DNA of 64,000 nt, taken from assembly GCF_001571145.1 (NCBI RefSeq), contig NZ_BCTF01000005.1:1-64000 (forward strand), in the 5' to 3' direction. Positions 36,335 to 44,705 of this stretch are shown one piece after another (positions within the stretch are counted from its first letter, which is position 1; each line of letters begins with the position of its first letter). The translations under genes were made by a program, and so were the position numbers. The notes below the pieces were generated by a model, which had not been told where the DNA came from, made no database searches, and saw only the letters and a list, made by a program, of their open reading frames with translations. This stretch comes from Hydrogenophaga flava NBRC 102514. GTDB taxonomy: Bacteria; Pseudomonadota; Gammaproteobacteria; Burkholderiales; Burkholderiaceae_C.

Positions 36335-37108
36335 ATGCAAACAATGTTTCGTTCTGCACACCTGTGCGCCAGTGCCGTTGGACTGGCACTGTTCACGACA
36401 GCGGCACAGGCCGACGGCCCGGGCCAGGAGGGCCAGGGCGCCTCGTGGAGCCTCGGTCTGGGCGTGGGGAGCGAAACATCGCCCTACCGGGGAGTGGACA
36501 CGGAAACCAAGGCGCTTCCCGTGCTGGCTTTCGAAAACGCCCATGTGCGCCTGTTCGGCCCGTCGCTGGACGTGAAGCTGCCTTCCACCGGCGCCGTGTC
36601 GTGGGCCTTGCGGGCGCGCTATTCGGACCAGGGCTACAAGGCGAGCGACGCGGCGGAGCTTGCGGGCATGGCCGAGCGCAAGGGCGGCTTCTGGCTGGGC
36701 GGCCGGGCGGACTGGCGCCAGCCCTGGGGGCAGTTGTCCGGAGAGTGGCTGGCGGACGCCAGCGACCGCAGCGGGGGCCAGCAGTTCAAGCTGGAGGCCA
36801 GCCAGCGCTTTCCGCTCGGCGGGGTGAGCGTGAGGCCGCACATCGGCCTGGTGTGGCAGGACCGTTCGATGGTCGACTATTACTACGGTGTCGGCCAGCA
36901 GGAGTCGCGCCCGGGGCGCGCGGCCTACGCCGGAAAATCGACGCTCAACACCGAGCTCGGTCTGCAGGTAATGGTGCCGCTGGCGCCCGGACACAGCGTG
37001 ATGATGGGGCTGACCCACACCCTGCTCGGCTCGGGCATCAAGAACAGCCCGCTGGTGGACCGGAGCGGCGTGTCGGCGGTGCGCGCTGCCTACATCTTCC
37101 GTTTCTGA
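36335..37108 (+). CDS. MipA/OmpV-family outer-membrane protein
   Basis: A 257-residue outer-membrane beta-barrel protein. It has a signal peptide (cleavage near AQA-DGPG, residue 26), and ends in the aromatic AAYIFRF typical of barrels inserted by BAM. The opening WSLGLGVGSETSPYRGVDTETKALPVLAFENAHVRLFG pattern is that of MipA, a scaffold for murein hydrolases in E. coli. The gene leads a set with a two-component system 24 nt downstream, so the pair may regulate it. Confidence 0.88.
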   Translation: MQTMFRSAHLCASAVGLALFTTAAQADGPGQEGQGASWSLGLGVGSETSPYRGVDTETKALPVLAFENAHVRLFGPSLDVKLPSTGAVSWALRARYSDQGYKASDAAELAGMAERKGGFWLGGRADWRQPWGQLSGEWLADASDRSGGQQFKLEASQRFPLGGVSVRPHIGLVWQDRSMVDYYYGVGQQESRPGRAAYAGKSTLNTELGLQVMVPLAPGHSVMMGLTHTLLGSGIKNSPLVDRSGVSAVRAAYIFRF

Positions 37109-37132
37109 ACCGCCCAACAAGCCCGACCCACG

Positions 37133-37807
37133 ATGCAACGCGTGCTGCTGCTGGAAGACCATGACCGCCTGGCCGCGCTGGTGCGCCAGGCGATCGAGGG
37201 CGCGGGCCTGGCCTGCGACACGGTGGCCAGCGCCAGCCAGGCGTGGTCCGCGCTGCAGACGGTGGACTACGCCGCCGCGATCATCGACCGGGGGCTGCCC
37301 GACGGCGACGGTCTGGAGCTGGTGCGCCGCCTGCGTTCGGCCCAGCGGTTCGTGCCCTGTCTGATCCTGACCGCCCGCGACGCGCTGCACGACCGCGTGG
37401 ACGGGCTCGAAGCCGGCGCGGACGACTACCTGAGCAAGCCGTTTCCGATGGCCGAGCTGGTGGCGCGCGTGCGGGCGCTGCTGCGCCGTCCGCCACAGCA
37501 GGTGCGGCTGAGCCCGAGCTGGGGCGATGTGCAACTGCACCCCGAGCAGGGCACGATGTCGCGGCGGGGCATCAGCTGTCCACTGCCGCGCACGGAGATG
37601 CAGATCATGCTGGCGCTGTTCAGGCACGAGGGCCTGCCGGTGCGGAGGTCGGCCCTGGAAGCGGCCGCCTGGGGCTCGCAGGAAGCCGTGACGCCGAATG
37701 CGCTGGACGTCGCGCTGCACCGGCTGCGCCGCAAGCTCGACGTGCTGGGCTCCAGCCTGCAGATCTCCAATGTTCGAGGGGTCGGTTATGCCGCAGTGGC
37801 TCGTTGA
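37133..37807 (+). CDS. OmpR/QseB-type response regulator
   Basis: A 224-residue regulator. The receiver domain has acidic residues Glu8-Asp9 and phosphoacceptor Asp52 (AAIIDRGLPDGDG), and the switch lysine lies in YLSKPFPMAELVARV. The C-terminal winged helix is of the OmpR/PhoB type (NALDVALHRLRRKLD). It lies between the mipA-like gene and its cognate kinase gene, with which it overlaps by 20 nt. Confidence 0.9.
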   Translation: MQRVLLLEDHDRLAALVRQAIEGAGLACDTVASASQAWSALQTVDYAAAIIDRGLPDGDGLELVRRLRSAQRFVPCLILTARDALHDRVDGLEAGADDYLSKPFPMAELVARVRALLRRPPQQVRLSPSWGDVQLHPEQGTMSRRGISCPLPRTEMQIMLALFRHEGLPVRRSALEAAAWGSQEAVTPNALDVALHRLRRKLDVLGSSLQISNVRGVGYAAVAR

Positions 37808-39098
37808 CTGGCGCCAGAGCCTGGCGTTCAAGCTGATGGTCTCGTACCTGCTGGCCTGGGGGCTGGCCGCTGCGCTGGTCGGCGTTGCGGTGTGGGTGGC
37901 CCTGCAGTTCCAGCCCGCCGACAGCTCGTTTCGCAACGCGCAGCGCCTGACCCGGTTGCTGGGCGATTCGCTGGTGTTCGACGCGCAGGGACGGCCGCAG
38001 CGCATCGACGGCATGGACAGGCTGGAATGGCTGACCAGGGCGCTGCCCGACGATTTTTCCTACCGCGTCAGCGACCGCCAGGGCCGCGTGTTCCTCTCCT
38101 CGACGACGGCCGTCGGGGTGCAGCCGGAGCCTCCGCACCCGCTCGAAGGCCACACGCTGTTGATCGAACACGCCGGACAGACCTGGGAAGTGCATGCGAC
38201 GGTCAGCCAACGCCTGATCGACCTGATTCACCTCAGCGCCGACCACCACCTGCGTGGTGTGGCGCTGGCGACCGCCGGCATGTCCATCCTGCTGCTGGGC
38301 GCGGTGCTGTGGGTCGTCATCCAGCGGCTGCTGCGCCCGCTGCGCGAGGCCTCCGCCCAGGCCATGCAGATCAACCCGCAGCAGTTGTCGCTGCGTCTGG
38401 AGGAGGACGACCTGCCCGGCGAACTCAAGCCGCTGGTGCGCGCCTTCAACCAGGTGCTGGACCGCCTGGAGACGGGCTTTCGACACCAACAGCGCTTTCT
38501 GGCCAATGCCGCGCACGAACTGAAGACGCCGCTGGCCCTGCTGCGCGGGCAGATCGAGCTGGGCGGCGCGCACCAGACCGAGCAGTTGCTCGCCGATGTG
38601 GACCAGCTGGCGCGGCAGGTGCAGCAGCTGCTGTTGCTGGCCGAGGTGAGCGAGCCCAGCAACTTCAAGAGCGAAACCATCCACCTCATGCCGCTGGCGC
38701 ACGAGGTGCTGGGCTTTCTGGAACCGCTGGCCAGGCAACGTGGCGTCAGGCTGGACCTTCACTTCTCGGATGCCCGAACGATGGTGGCGGGTGATCGCAT
38801 GGCGCTGTTCGCGCTGCTGAGAAACCTGGTGGAGAACGCTCTGAACTTCGCCCCTGCCCACAGCACCGTTACGCTCGTGCTGAACGCGCAATCGCTGGAG
38901 GTGATCGACCAGGGCCCAGGCATCGACCCTGCGCACGTGGCGCATGTGTTCGATCGCTTCTGGCGCCACCCCGAGCGCCGCAGCCACGGCGCGGGCCTGG
39001 GCCTGGCGATCTGCAGGGAAATCGCCAACGCCCACCGCTGGCAATTGACAGCGCACACGCGTCAGCCGGGCGCCCTGTTCCGGCTGGAGTTCGGCTGA
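37788..39098 (+). CDS. QseC-type sensor histidine kinase
   Basis: A 436-residue inner-membrane kinase. Membrane span 1 (residues 15-38) and span 2 (about 157-178) flank a periplasmic sensor of about 115 residues. A HAMP domain follows, then the H-box with His243 (ANAAHELKTPLALL), the N-box (LRNLVENALNFAP) and the G-boxes (VIDQGPGIDP, GAGLGLAICREI). The start ATG at 37788 lies inside the regulator gene and has a GAGGGG site. The periplasmic signal is unknown. Confidence 0.9.
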   Translation: MPQWLVDWRQSLAFKLMVSYLLAWGLAAALVGVAVWVALQFQPADSSFRNAQRLTRLLGDSLVFDAQGRPQRIDGMDRLEWLTRALPDDFSYRVSDRQGRVFLSSTTAVGVQPEPPHPLEGHTLLIEHAGQTWEVHATVSQRLIDLIHLSADHHLRGVALATAGMSILLLGAVLWVVIQRLLRPLREASAQAMQINPQQLSLRLEEDDLPGELKPLVRAFNQVLDRLETGFRHQQRFLANAAHELKTPLALLRGQIELGGAHQTEQLLADVDQLARQVQQLLLLAEVSEPSNFKSETIHLMPLAHEVLGFLEPLARQRGVRLDLHFSDARTMVAGDRMALFALLRNLVENALNFAPAHSTVTLVLNAQSLEVIDQGPGIDPAHVAHVFDRFWRHPERRSHGAGLGLAICREIANAHRWQLTAHTRQPGALFRLEFG

Positions 39099-39165
39099 CG
39101 CGCCGTCACCCCCTGACGGGCCTGGCGCCTACCACCGTTTTCTTTCACTTCAACAGGAGTCACCC

Positions 39166-39507
39166 ATGATCCGCAAGCTGGCCGCCGTCGGTCTATTCGT
39201 CTCATTTCTGGCGATGGCCAGCTCCGGGATGATGATGTTCGTGATCGAGAAGCCCTCGTTCACGATCCAGATGCACCCTGTGCACAAGCTGTTCGGATTG
39301 CTGATGATCGTCTCTGTGATCGCCCACCTGAGCTTCAACTTCCGCGGCCTGCTCAACCACATGAAGACGCGCTCCGTGGCCTGGGTGGGCGGTGTGCTGG
39401 TCGTGCTGATGGTCCTGCTCTACGGCGTGGTCATCAACAACCAGGTGCCGGACGATCTGGCCCGGCAGATGGACGCCGCGGCAGCCCAGGCTGAGGCGGG
39501 GAAGTGA
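39166..39507 (+). CDS. DUF4405-type small membrane protein
   Basis: A 113-residue protein with three hydrophobic spans (VGLFVSFLAMASSGMMMFV; LFGLLMIVSVIAHLSFNF; GGVLVVLMVLLYGVVI). Histidines at HPVHKLFG, VIAHLSF and LLNHMK match the histidine pattern of DUF4405 and cytochrome b561-like proteins, so haem binding is possible. It begins 67 nt after the kinase gene on the same strand and may be part of that regulon. Confidence 0.75.
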   Translation: MIRKLAAVGLFVSFLAMASSGMMMFVIEKPSFTIQMHPVHKLFGLLMIVSVIAHLSFNFRGLLNHMKTRSVAWVGGVLVVLMVLLYGVVINNQVPDDLARQMDAAAAQAEAGK

Positions 39508-39538
39508 GCTGGGGGCGGTGCCGGAAACCGCGCTTGAT

Positions 39539-40348
39539 TCAGTAGCCCCCGGAAGGAGAAGTAGACGAAGCAGGTGCAGCGCTTGCGAAACGCTGCACCA
39601 ACCCCGACGCCGCCTTCACCAGCAGCGTCGTGTCCACCCCCACTGCCACGAACAGCGCGCCCGCGTCGAGGTACTGCTGCGCCAGCGCCGGGTCGGTCGC
39701 GAGGATGCCGGCGGCCTTGCCGGCGGCGCGCACGGTGGCGATGCCGTCGAGGATGACTTTCTGCACCTCGGGGTGGCCGGGCTGGCCGCGATAACCCATG
39801 CTGGCCGACAGGTCGGCCGGGCCGAAGAACACGCCGTCCACGCCCTCGGTCTCGGCAATCGCTTTCAGGTTGTTCACCGCGGTCACGGTCTCGGCCTGCA
39901 CCAGCAGGCACATCTGGTCGTTGGCCTGGTTGAGGTAGTCGTCGACCTGGTTCCAGCGCGAGGCGCGCGCGAGCGCCGCGCCCATGCCGCGGATGCCTTC
40001 GGGCGGGTAGCGCATGGCCTGCACCATCAGCGCGGCCTGTTCGGCGGTGTCGATCATCGGGATCAGCAAGGTCTGCGCGCCAATGTCGAGGTATTGCTTG
40101 ACGAGAGCGACGTCGGCCTGCACCGCGCGCACGACTGCGTGGGTCTTGCTGTAAGGCGCAACCGCACGCAGCTGGTCGAGGGCGGTGCGCGGGTCGTTGG
40201 GCGCGTGTTCGCCGTCGATGAGCAGCCAGTCAAAGCCGCAGCCGGCCAGGGCCTCGGCCACGTCGGGCGAGGCGAAGCCGACCCAGCAGCCGATCTGGGC
40301 TTTGCCGGCCTTGAGGGCGTCGCGGAAGGTGTTCTGGGGGATCTTCAT
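39539..40348 (-). CDS. hpaI: 4-hydroxy-2-oxoheptanedioate aldolase
   Basis: A 269-residue class II pyruvate aldolase of the HpcH/HpaI family. It cleaves 4-hydroxy-2-oxoheptanedioate to pyruvate and succinic semialdehyde, the last step of homoprotocatechuate meta-cleavage. The motifs [14 protein letters not shown] (catalytic histidine and metal-ligand region) and [15 protein letters not shown] are intact. Its start overlaps the stop of the PanE-like gene (ATGA). It is the last gene of the hpa operon. Confidence 0.93.
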   Translation of the reverse strand: MKIPQNTFRDALKAGKAQIGCWVGFASPDVAEALAGCGFDWLLIDGEHAPNDPRTALDQLRAVAPYSKTHAVVRAVQADVALVKQYLDIGAQTLLIPMIDTAEQAALMVQAMRYPPEGIRGMGAALARASRWNQVDDYLNQANDQMCLLVQAETVTAVNNLKAIAETEGVDGVFFGPADLSASMGYRGQPGHPEVQKVILDGIATVRAAGKAAGILATDPALAQQYLDAGALFVAVGVDTTLLVKAASGLVQRFASAAPASSTSPSGGY

Positions 40349-41367
40349 GGGGTGTCGGGGTACAGGTGTTTCATCTGGCCCATGAGGCGCGTGAGGCCCA
40401 TGAGCGCGTCCATGTTCGGCGTGGCCACGCCGAGGTGCTGACCGATTTCGCGCACCGCGCCGACCAGGGCGTCGAGCTCGATGGGGCGGCCCGCTTCCAC
40501 GTCCTGCAGCATCGAGGTCTTGAAGGAGCCGAGCTTGCGCGTGACGGCGTGGCGGTCTTCGGGTTGCTGGTCGATGGGAATGCCAATGCGCGCACCGATG
40601 GCCTGCGCCTCGCGCATCACGGCGCTGCAGAAGCCGCGCACCAGCTCGTCGTCGAGGATGCGGTCGCAGGGCGCGCCGGTGATGGCCGAGACAGGGTTCA
40701 TGGTCATGTTGCCCCAGAGTTTGAACCAGATGTCGCGCTGGATGCGCTCGGACACGGTGACGCCGAAACCGGCCTGCGTGAGCAGCTCGCCCAGCGCCTG
40801 CACGCGCGCAGACGTGCCGCCCGCGGGCTCGCCGATGATGAGCTGGTTGTTCTTGATGCGTTCGATGCGCGCGGGCTGGGGCGCGGCGGCGCTGGCGTGC
40901 ACCACGCAGCCGATGACCTGCGATGTGGGGATGTTCTGCGCCGTCAGGCCCAGCGGGTCCACCGCCTTGAGCTGCAGGCCCGCGGCCTCGCCCGGCAGGC
41001 CGTCGAAAAACCACCAGGGCACGCCGTTCATGGCGACCAGCACGACCGTGTGCGGGCCCATGAGCGCGCGCACGGCGGGCGCGACCTGCGGCATGGCCGG
41101 GCCTTTGACCGAGACGATCACCAGGTCCTGCACGCCCAGGCTGGCCGCGTCGTCACTGGCGTTGACCGGCACGCTGTGTTCAGCACCATCGGCGTCGACC
41201 CAGGTCAGGCCGCGCTCGCGCAGCGCACGCAGGGTGTCTCCGCGCGCCACGGCCGAGAGCTGCAGCTGGCCAGCCGGCAGGCGCGAACCGAGCCAGCCGG
41301 CGAACAGGCCGCCGATGGCGCCGACGCCGACAACGGCGATCTTCTTGAAGCTTGTCGAATCAGTCAT
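40345..41367 (-). CDS. 2-dehydropantoate 2-reductase-family protein
   Basis: A 340-residue ketopantoate-reductase-like protein. The N-terminal Rossmann motif is [18 protein letters not shown] and the catalytic lysine is probably in [19 protein letters not shown], with later [16 protein letters not shown] typical of PanE. It is embedded in the hpa operon, coupled at both ends by ATGA overlaps, so it may reduce a 2-oxo acid of this pathway rather than make pantothenate. Confidence 0.82.
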   Translation of the reverse strand: MTDSTSFKKIAVVGVGAIGGLFAGWLGSRLPAGQLQLSAVARGDTLRALRERGLTWVDADGAEHSVPVNASDDAASLGVQDLVIVSVKGPAMPQVAPAVRALMGPHTVVLVAMNGVPWWFFDGLPGEAAGLQLKAVDPLGLTAQNIPTSQVIGCVVHASAAAPQPARIERIKNNQLIIGEPAGGTSARVQALGELLTQAGFGVTVSERIQRDIWFKLWGNMTMNPVSAITGAPCDRILDDELVRGFCSAVMREAQAIGARIGIPIDQQPEDRHAVTRKLGSFKTSMLQDVEAGRPIELDALVGAVREIGQHLGVATPNMDALMGLTRLMGQMKHLYPDTP

Positions 41368-42125
41368 GCACGGTACCCCGGGTCGATGCGGTCGATCAGG
41401 CGCTGCATAGCAGCAAACGAATCCTCACCGGCGCCGTATTTGGGGTTGAAGTTGAGCGAGTCACGCACGCAGCCTTCGAGCACCGGTGCCGGAATGTGCC
41501 GGAGCTGGCCGAGCGTGGACGAGGCGACCTGGATCTCGCAGGCGCGCTGCACCAGCCAGAGGATGTTGAAGGCCTGCGGAAGCGTGTGGCCGATGACCAC
41601 CGGGCCGTGGTTGCGCAGCAGCAGCACGCGCTTGCCGCCCGCACTGGCGAGGATGCGCGCGCCCTCTTCGCGGTGCACGGTGATGCCCTCGAAGTCGTGG
41701 TACGCCACCTGGTTGTGCAGCTGGGCGGCGTAGAAGTTGGTGTAGCTCAGGCCTTCTTCGCTGCAGCAGACGGCCATGGTAGGCGTGGTGTGCACGTGCA
41801 TCAAGCAGTGCGCGTCGGGCAGGGTGGCGTGGATGGCGCCATGGAAGGTGAAGCCGGCCGGGTTGATGGGCCAGTCGTCGTTGCCGATGATGTTGCCGTC
41901 GACATCGACCTTGACCAGGTTGGACGCGGTGACCTCGGTGTAGTGCAGGCCGAAGGGGTTGATGAGGAAGTGGTCGTCCGGCCCCGGCACGCGCAGCGAG
42001 ATGTGGTTGTAGATCAGCTCGGTCCAGCCCATGTGGGCAAAGATGCGGTAGCAGGCGGCGAGCTGCACGCGCGCCTGCCATTCGGCGTCGCTGAAGCGGG
42101 CGGGTTTGAGGAAGGCGTAGGCCAT
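41364..42125 (-). CDS. Class II aldolase/adducin-family protein
   Basis: A 253-residue zinc-dependent aldolase-fold protein. The metal-binding histidines are in HVHTTPTMAV and LRNHGPVVIGH, and the N-terminal GWTELIYNHISLRVPG segment is typical of the araD/adducin family. Members split or decarboxylate hydroxylated acids or act as non-enzymatic adducins. Between hpaH and the PanE-like gene, with a 4-nt overlap to the latter. The role in the pathway is unknown. Confidence 0.82.
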   Translation of the reverse strand: MAYAFLKPARFSDAEWQARVQLAACYRIFAHMGWTELIYNHISLRVPGPDDHFLINPFGLHYTEVTASNLVKVDVDGNIIGNDDWPINPAGFTFHGAIHATLPDAHCLMHVHTTPTMAVCCSEEGLSYTNFYAAQLHNQVAYHDFEGITVHREEGARILASAGGKRVLLLRNHGPVVIGHTLPQAFNILWLVQRACEIQVASSTLGQLRHIPAPVLEGCVRDSLNFNPKYGAGEDSFAAMQRLIDRIDPGYRA

Positions 42126-42143
42126 GGAGTCTCCTTCGGTCGA

Positions 42144-42971
42144 TCAGATGAACTTGAACTTCAGGCAACCCAGCGGGCCGTAGTCCGCCTCGAACAAATC
42201 GCCCACCTTAGCCGCCACAGGCCGCGTGAAGCTGCCGGCGAGCACGATCTCGCCGGCCTGCAGCGTCTCGCCCCAGGGCGCCAGTTTGTTGGCCAGCCAG
42301 GCGATGCCGATGGCCGGGTCACCCTGCACACCGGCAGCGAGACCTGTCTCTTCCACCGCGCCGTTCTGCCGCAGGATGGCGCCGCACCAGGGGCGGTTGG
42401 TGGTGTGCGGGTCGGCACGGAAGGCCGGGTCGCCCGCGCCGATGACGATGCCGGCATTGGCCGCGTTGTCGCTGATGGTGTCGTAGACCTTGCGCATCAC
42501 CTTGGTGTGGCGGTCGAACTGCTCGATGCGCGCATCGATGATCTCGATGGCGGGCGTGATGTAGTCGGTGGCGGCCAGCACGTCTTCCACCGTGACGTTC
42601 GGGCCGGCCAGCGGCGCCTTGAGCACGAAGGCCAGCTCGACCTCGACGCGCGGGGCGATGAAGTTCTTCACCGGAATCTCCAGCACCTCGCCGGCGTGGG
42701 CGACATAGAGCATGTCGTCGAGCAGGGTGCCGTAGTCGGGCTCGTCGATCTGGCTGCTGATCTGCATGGCGCGGCTGGTCAGGCCGATCTTGTGGCCGAT
42801 CACCTTCTTGCCGGCGGCCTTCTCCAGATCCACCCAAGCGCGGCCGATGCGGTAGCCGTCTTCGACCGTCATGCCGGGGTGGCGCTTTGAAAAGTGCTCG
42901 ACCTGGGTGCGGGTCTGCTGGGAGCGCTGCAGCTCGGCGGCGAGCTGCTGAACGAGGGCGTCGTCGAACAT
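42144..42971 (-). CDS. hpaH: 2-oxohept-4-ene-1,7-dioate hydratase
   Basis: A 275-residue MhpD-family hydratase that adds water to 2-oxo-hept-4-ene-1,7-dioate, giving the HpaI substrate. Family marks are KHRHPGMTVEDGYRIGRAW-like near residues 30-47, KVIGHKIGLTSRAMQ, APRVEVELAFVLK, EIIDARIEQFDR and SDNAANAGIVIG. It lies 7 nt downstream of hpaF. Confidence 0.9.
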   Translation of the reverse strand: MFDDALVQQLAAELQRSQQTRTQVEHFSKRHPGMTVEDGYRIGRAWVDLEKAAGKKVIGHKIGLTSRAMQISSQIDEPDYGTLLDDMLYVAHAGEVLEIPVKNFIAPRVEVELAFVLKAPLAGPNVTVEDVLAATDYITPAIEIIDARIEQFDRHTKVMRKVYDTISDNAANAGIVIGAGDPAFRADPHTTNRPWCGAILRQNGAVEETGLAAGVQGDPAIGIAWLANKLAPWGETLQAGEIVLAGSFTRPVAAKVGDLFEADYGPLGCLKFKFI

Positions 42972-42978
42972 GGTTTCT

Positions 42979-43425
42979 TTATGTCCTGTTGAAAAGCGGA
43001 TGCAGGGAACTGTTCTTGGCGTCGAAGACTTCGTGGCCTTCGTCGACCTGCACGGTGATGCCGATGGGGCGCTTCGCCAGCTGTTCAGCGAAGCGTTCTT
43101 TCACCACCGCGTTGAGCACCTCGCCCACGCGCTGGTGCACGGCGGCGCTGCGGCCTTTGGCCATGCGCAGGTTCATGTAGATGAAGGCGTAGTCGCCGCC
43201 CAGGCCGGCGGCGACACCCGCCGCGCCGCCGTCGGAGATGGCGCTGTGCGCGGCCGGGTAGGCCAGCACGCGCGTGCCGCCGGTGGGAAAGACCTGCTTG
43301 TCCTGCTCGTCGCGCACGGCCAGCATCGCGTCGGCCAGCGCACGGCACAGGCCGGTCATGTCGACGCCGCCCTCGGAGGCCGGCTTGTCGAGGTTGGGGG
43401 TGTAGAGGATGACGAGGTGGGGCAT
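42979..43425 (-). CDS. hpaF: 5-carboxymethyl-2-hydroxymuconate isomerase
   Basis: A 148-residue tautomerase-superfamily isomerase with the catalytic amino-terminal proline (MPHLVILYTPNL). It isomerises 5-carboxymethyl-2-hydroxymuconate before decarboxylation by HpaG. E. coli HpaF is about 126 residues; this one is longer at the C-terminus (HEVFDAKNSSLHPLFNRT). It lies between hpaD and hpaH, 14 nt after the former. Confidence 0.85.
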   Translation of the reverse strand: MPHLVILYTPNLDKPASEGGVDMTGLCRALADAMLAVRDEQDKQVFPTGGTRVLAYPAAHSAISDGGAAGVAAGLGGDYAFIYMNLRMAKGRSAAVHQRVGEVLNAVVKERFAEQLAKRPIGITVQVDEGHEVFDAKNSSLHPLFNRT

Positions 43426-43439
43426 GGGGTGCTTCCGGT

Positions 43440-44366
43440 TTACAGGCGCGTGGCGATGGTGGAGAAGCCGTCGGCGCGCGAAGCCACGGGCTGCGGGATG
43501 GCCGAGCCGCTGACCGGCAGCACCGGGAACAGCGCGTTGATCTGGCCGGTGCCGCTGGCGCCGAAGTACGGCGTGACGATCTCGGCCTGGCCGGTGTATT
43601 CGCTCCAGCCCAGCACGCCGAGCATCATGGCCGTGTCGTGCATGAAGCCTTCGCCGTGGCCCTTGGCGGCGTACTCGGGCAGCATCTCGCAGAAGTCCTT
43701 CCACGCGCCGGCCTGCCACATGCGCACGACCTCGTCGTCCAGGTGCTGCAGGAAAGGGCTCCAGACCTTGAACGCGAATTCGGGCGCCAGCCCGTTCTGC
43801 GCGAAGCGGTGGCTGAGCGAGCCGCTGGCGAGGAAGGCGACGGTGCCGTCGTAGTGGTCTTCCACGGCCTTGCGCATGGCCCAGCCCAGGCGCGCGCTGT
43901 CGTTGAGGTAGTGCGAGGTGCACAGCACCGAGACCGACACCGCCTTGAAGTGCTGGTCGGCGTTCATGTAGCGCATGGGCACGAGGGTGCCGTATTCGGG
44001 CTGCAGCGTGGTGGCGTGGTGGGCCAGGGTTTCGACACCGTGTTCGCTGGCGACTTTCGCCAGCAGTTGGCCCAGCTCCGGGTTGCCGGGGATGGCGTAG
44101 CCCATGTTGCTGATGAAGTGGGGCAGCTCGTTGCTGGTGTAGGTGCCCTGCCAATGCTCGGCGCAGTTGAGGTGGTAGGTGGCGTTGACGAGCCAGTGGG
44201 TGTCGAAGACGACGATGGTGTCTACCCCCAGTTCTTTGCAGCGGCGCGCGATTTCCTTGTGGCCGTCGATGGCGTCCTGGCGGGTACCTTTGCGCGGGCC
44301 GTCAAGCTCGCTGAGGTACATCGAGGGGACGTGGGTGATCTTGCCGACCAGTGCTACTTTGCCCAT
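43440..44366 (-). CDS. hpaD: 3,4-dihydroxyphenylacetate 2,3-dioxygenase
   Basis: A 308-residue LigB-type (class III) extradiol dioxygenase that opens the ring of homoprotocatechuate to 5-carboxymethyl-2-hydroxymuconic semialdehyde. The start MGKVALVGKITHVPSMYLSEL and the VVFDTHWLVNATYHLNC and GSLSHRF segments agree closely with E. coli HpaD; the histidines there are the Fe ligands and acid-base residues. It is not related to the catechol dioxygenase at 22411. A 339-nt gap with palindromic repeats separates it from hpaE. Confidence 0.94.
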   Translation of the reverse strand: MGKVALVGKITHVPSMYLSELDGPRKGTRQDAIDGHKEIARRCKELGVDTIVVFDTHWLVNATYHLNCAEHWQGTYTSNELPHFISNMGYAIPGNPELGQLLAKVASEHGVETLAHHATTLQPEYGTLVPMRYMNADQHFKAVSVSVLCTSHYLNDSARLGWAMRKAVEDHYDGTVAFLASGSLSHRFAQNGLAPEFAFKVWSPFLQHLDDEVVRMWQAGAWKDFCEMLPEYAAKGHGEGFMHDTAMMLGVLGWSEYTGQAEIVTPYFGASGTGQINALFPVLPVSGSAIPQPVASRADGFSTIATRL

Positions 44367-44414
44367 TTGGCTTGTCTCCGTTGGTGGTTCTTTTCTCGGC
44401 TGAGGTGTTTGGTG

Positions 44415-44516
44415 GAAGGCGAGGTGGGTGGTATACCTCCGCTCATGTCCCCCGGGCTTTTCTGCGCAAAGCCCTCCTCCTTTACTTCGCTGCGGCACAC
44501 CACCCACCTCGCCTTC
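44415..44516 (-). repeat. Palindromic element, unit 1 (minus orientation)
   Basis: A 102-nt unit. Outer arms 44415-44437 and 44494-44516 form a 23-bp stem with two exceptions, both G-U wobble pairs in RNA. The enclosed core (44438-44493) is 56 nt. Read on the minus strand the core starts GCAGCGAAGTAAAGGAGGAG, passes through a 19-nt inner hairpin (arms GGCTTT/AAAGCC), and ends CGGGGGACATGAGCGGA. The first 20 and last 17 core positions are identical in unit 2. It lies in the gap between hpaE and hpaD. Confidence 0.85.
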
Positions 44517-44564
44517 TCTCGCTGCGCATCGGTGCTCGAACAGTGGAGTGCCCACATCACTTCT

Positions 44565-44670
44565 GGCTTGGAGGATCGGGGTACCCGGTGCAGCGAAGTA
44601 AAGGAGGAGAAACGGGCAAAGCCCGTTTCGGGGGACATGAGCGGAACCGGGTACCCCGGTCCTCCAAGCC
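44565..44670 (+). repeat. Palindromic element, unit 2 (plus orientation)
   Basis: A 106-nt unit with outer arms 44565-44589 and 44646-44670 forming a 25-bp stem whose only exception is one G-U wobble. The core (44590-44645) is 56 nt as in unit 1, with the same first 20 and last 17 positions. The 19-nt inner hairpin differs in sequence (AAACGGGC/GCCCGTTT with an AAA loop) but keeps length and pairing. The outer arms share no sequence with those of unit 1. No coding capacity of note. Confidence 0.85.
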
Positions 44671-44705
44671 CGCCCAGGTAGCTGCGTGAAACCGCAGAGT
44701 GCACG

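Noticed and set aside
36122-38014. A 630-residue minus-strand open frame across the mipA-like and regulator genes
   Set aside because: Antisense to three good genes; no domain or start signal.
44636-44682. Mini reading frame from the ATG in the repeat core (MSGTGYPGPPSPPR)
   Set aside because: It is 14 codons long and runs into the variable outer stem, so unit 1 would encode a different peptide; selection appears to act on pairing rather than on protein.
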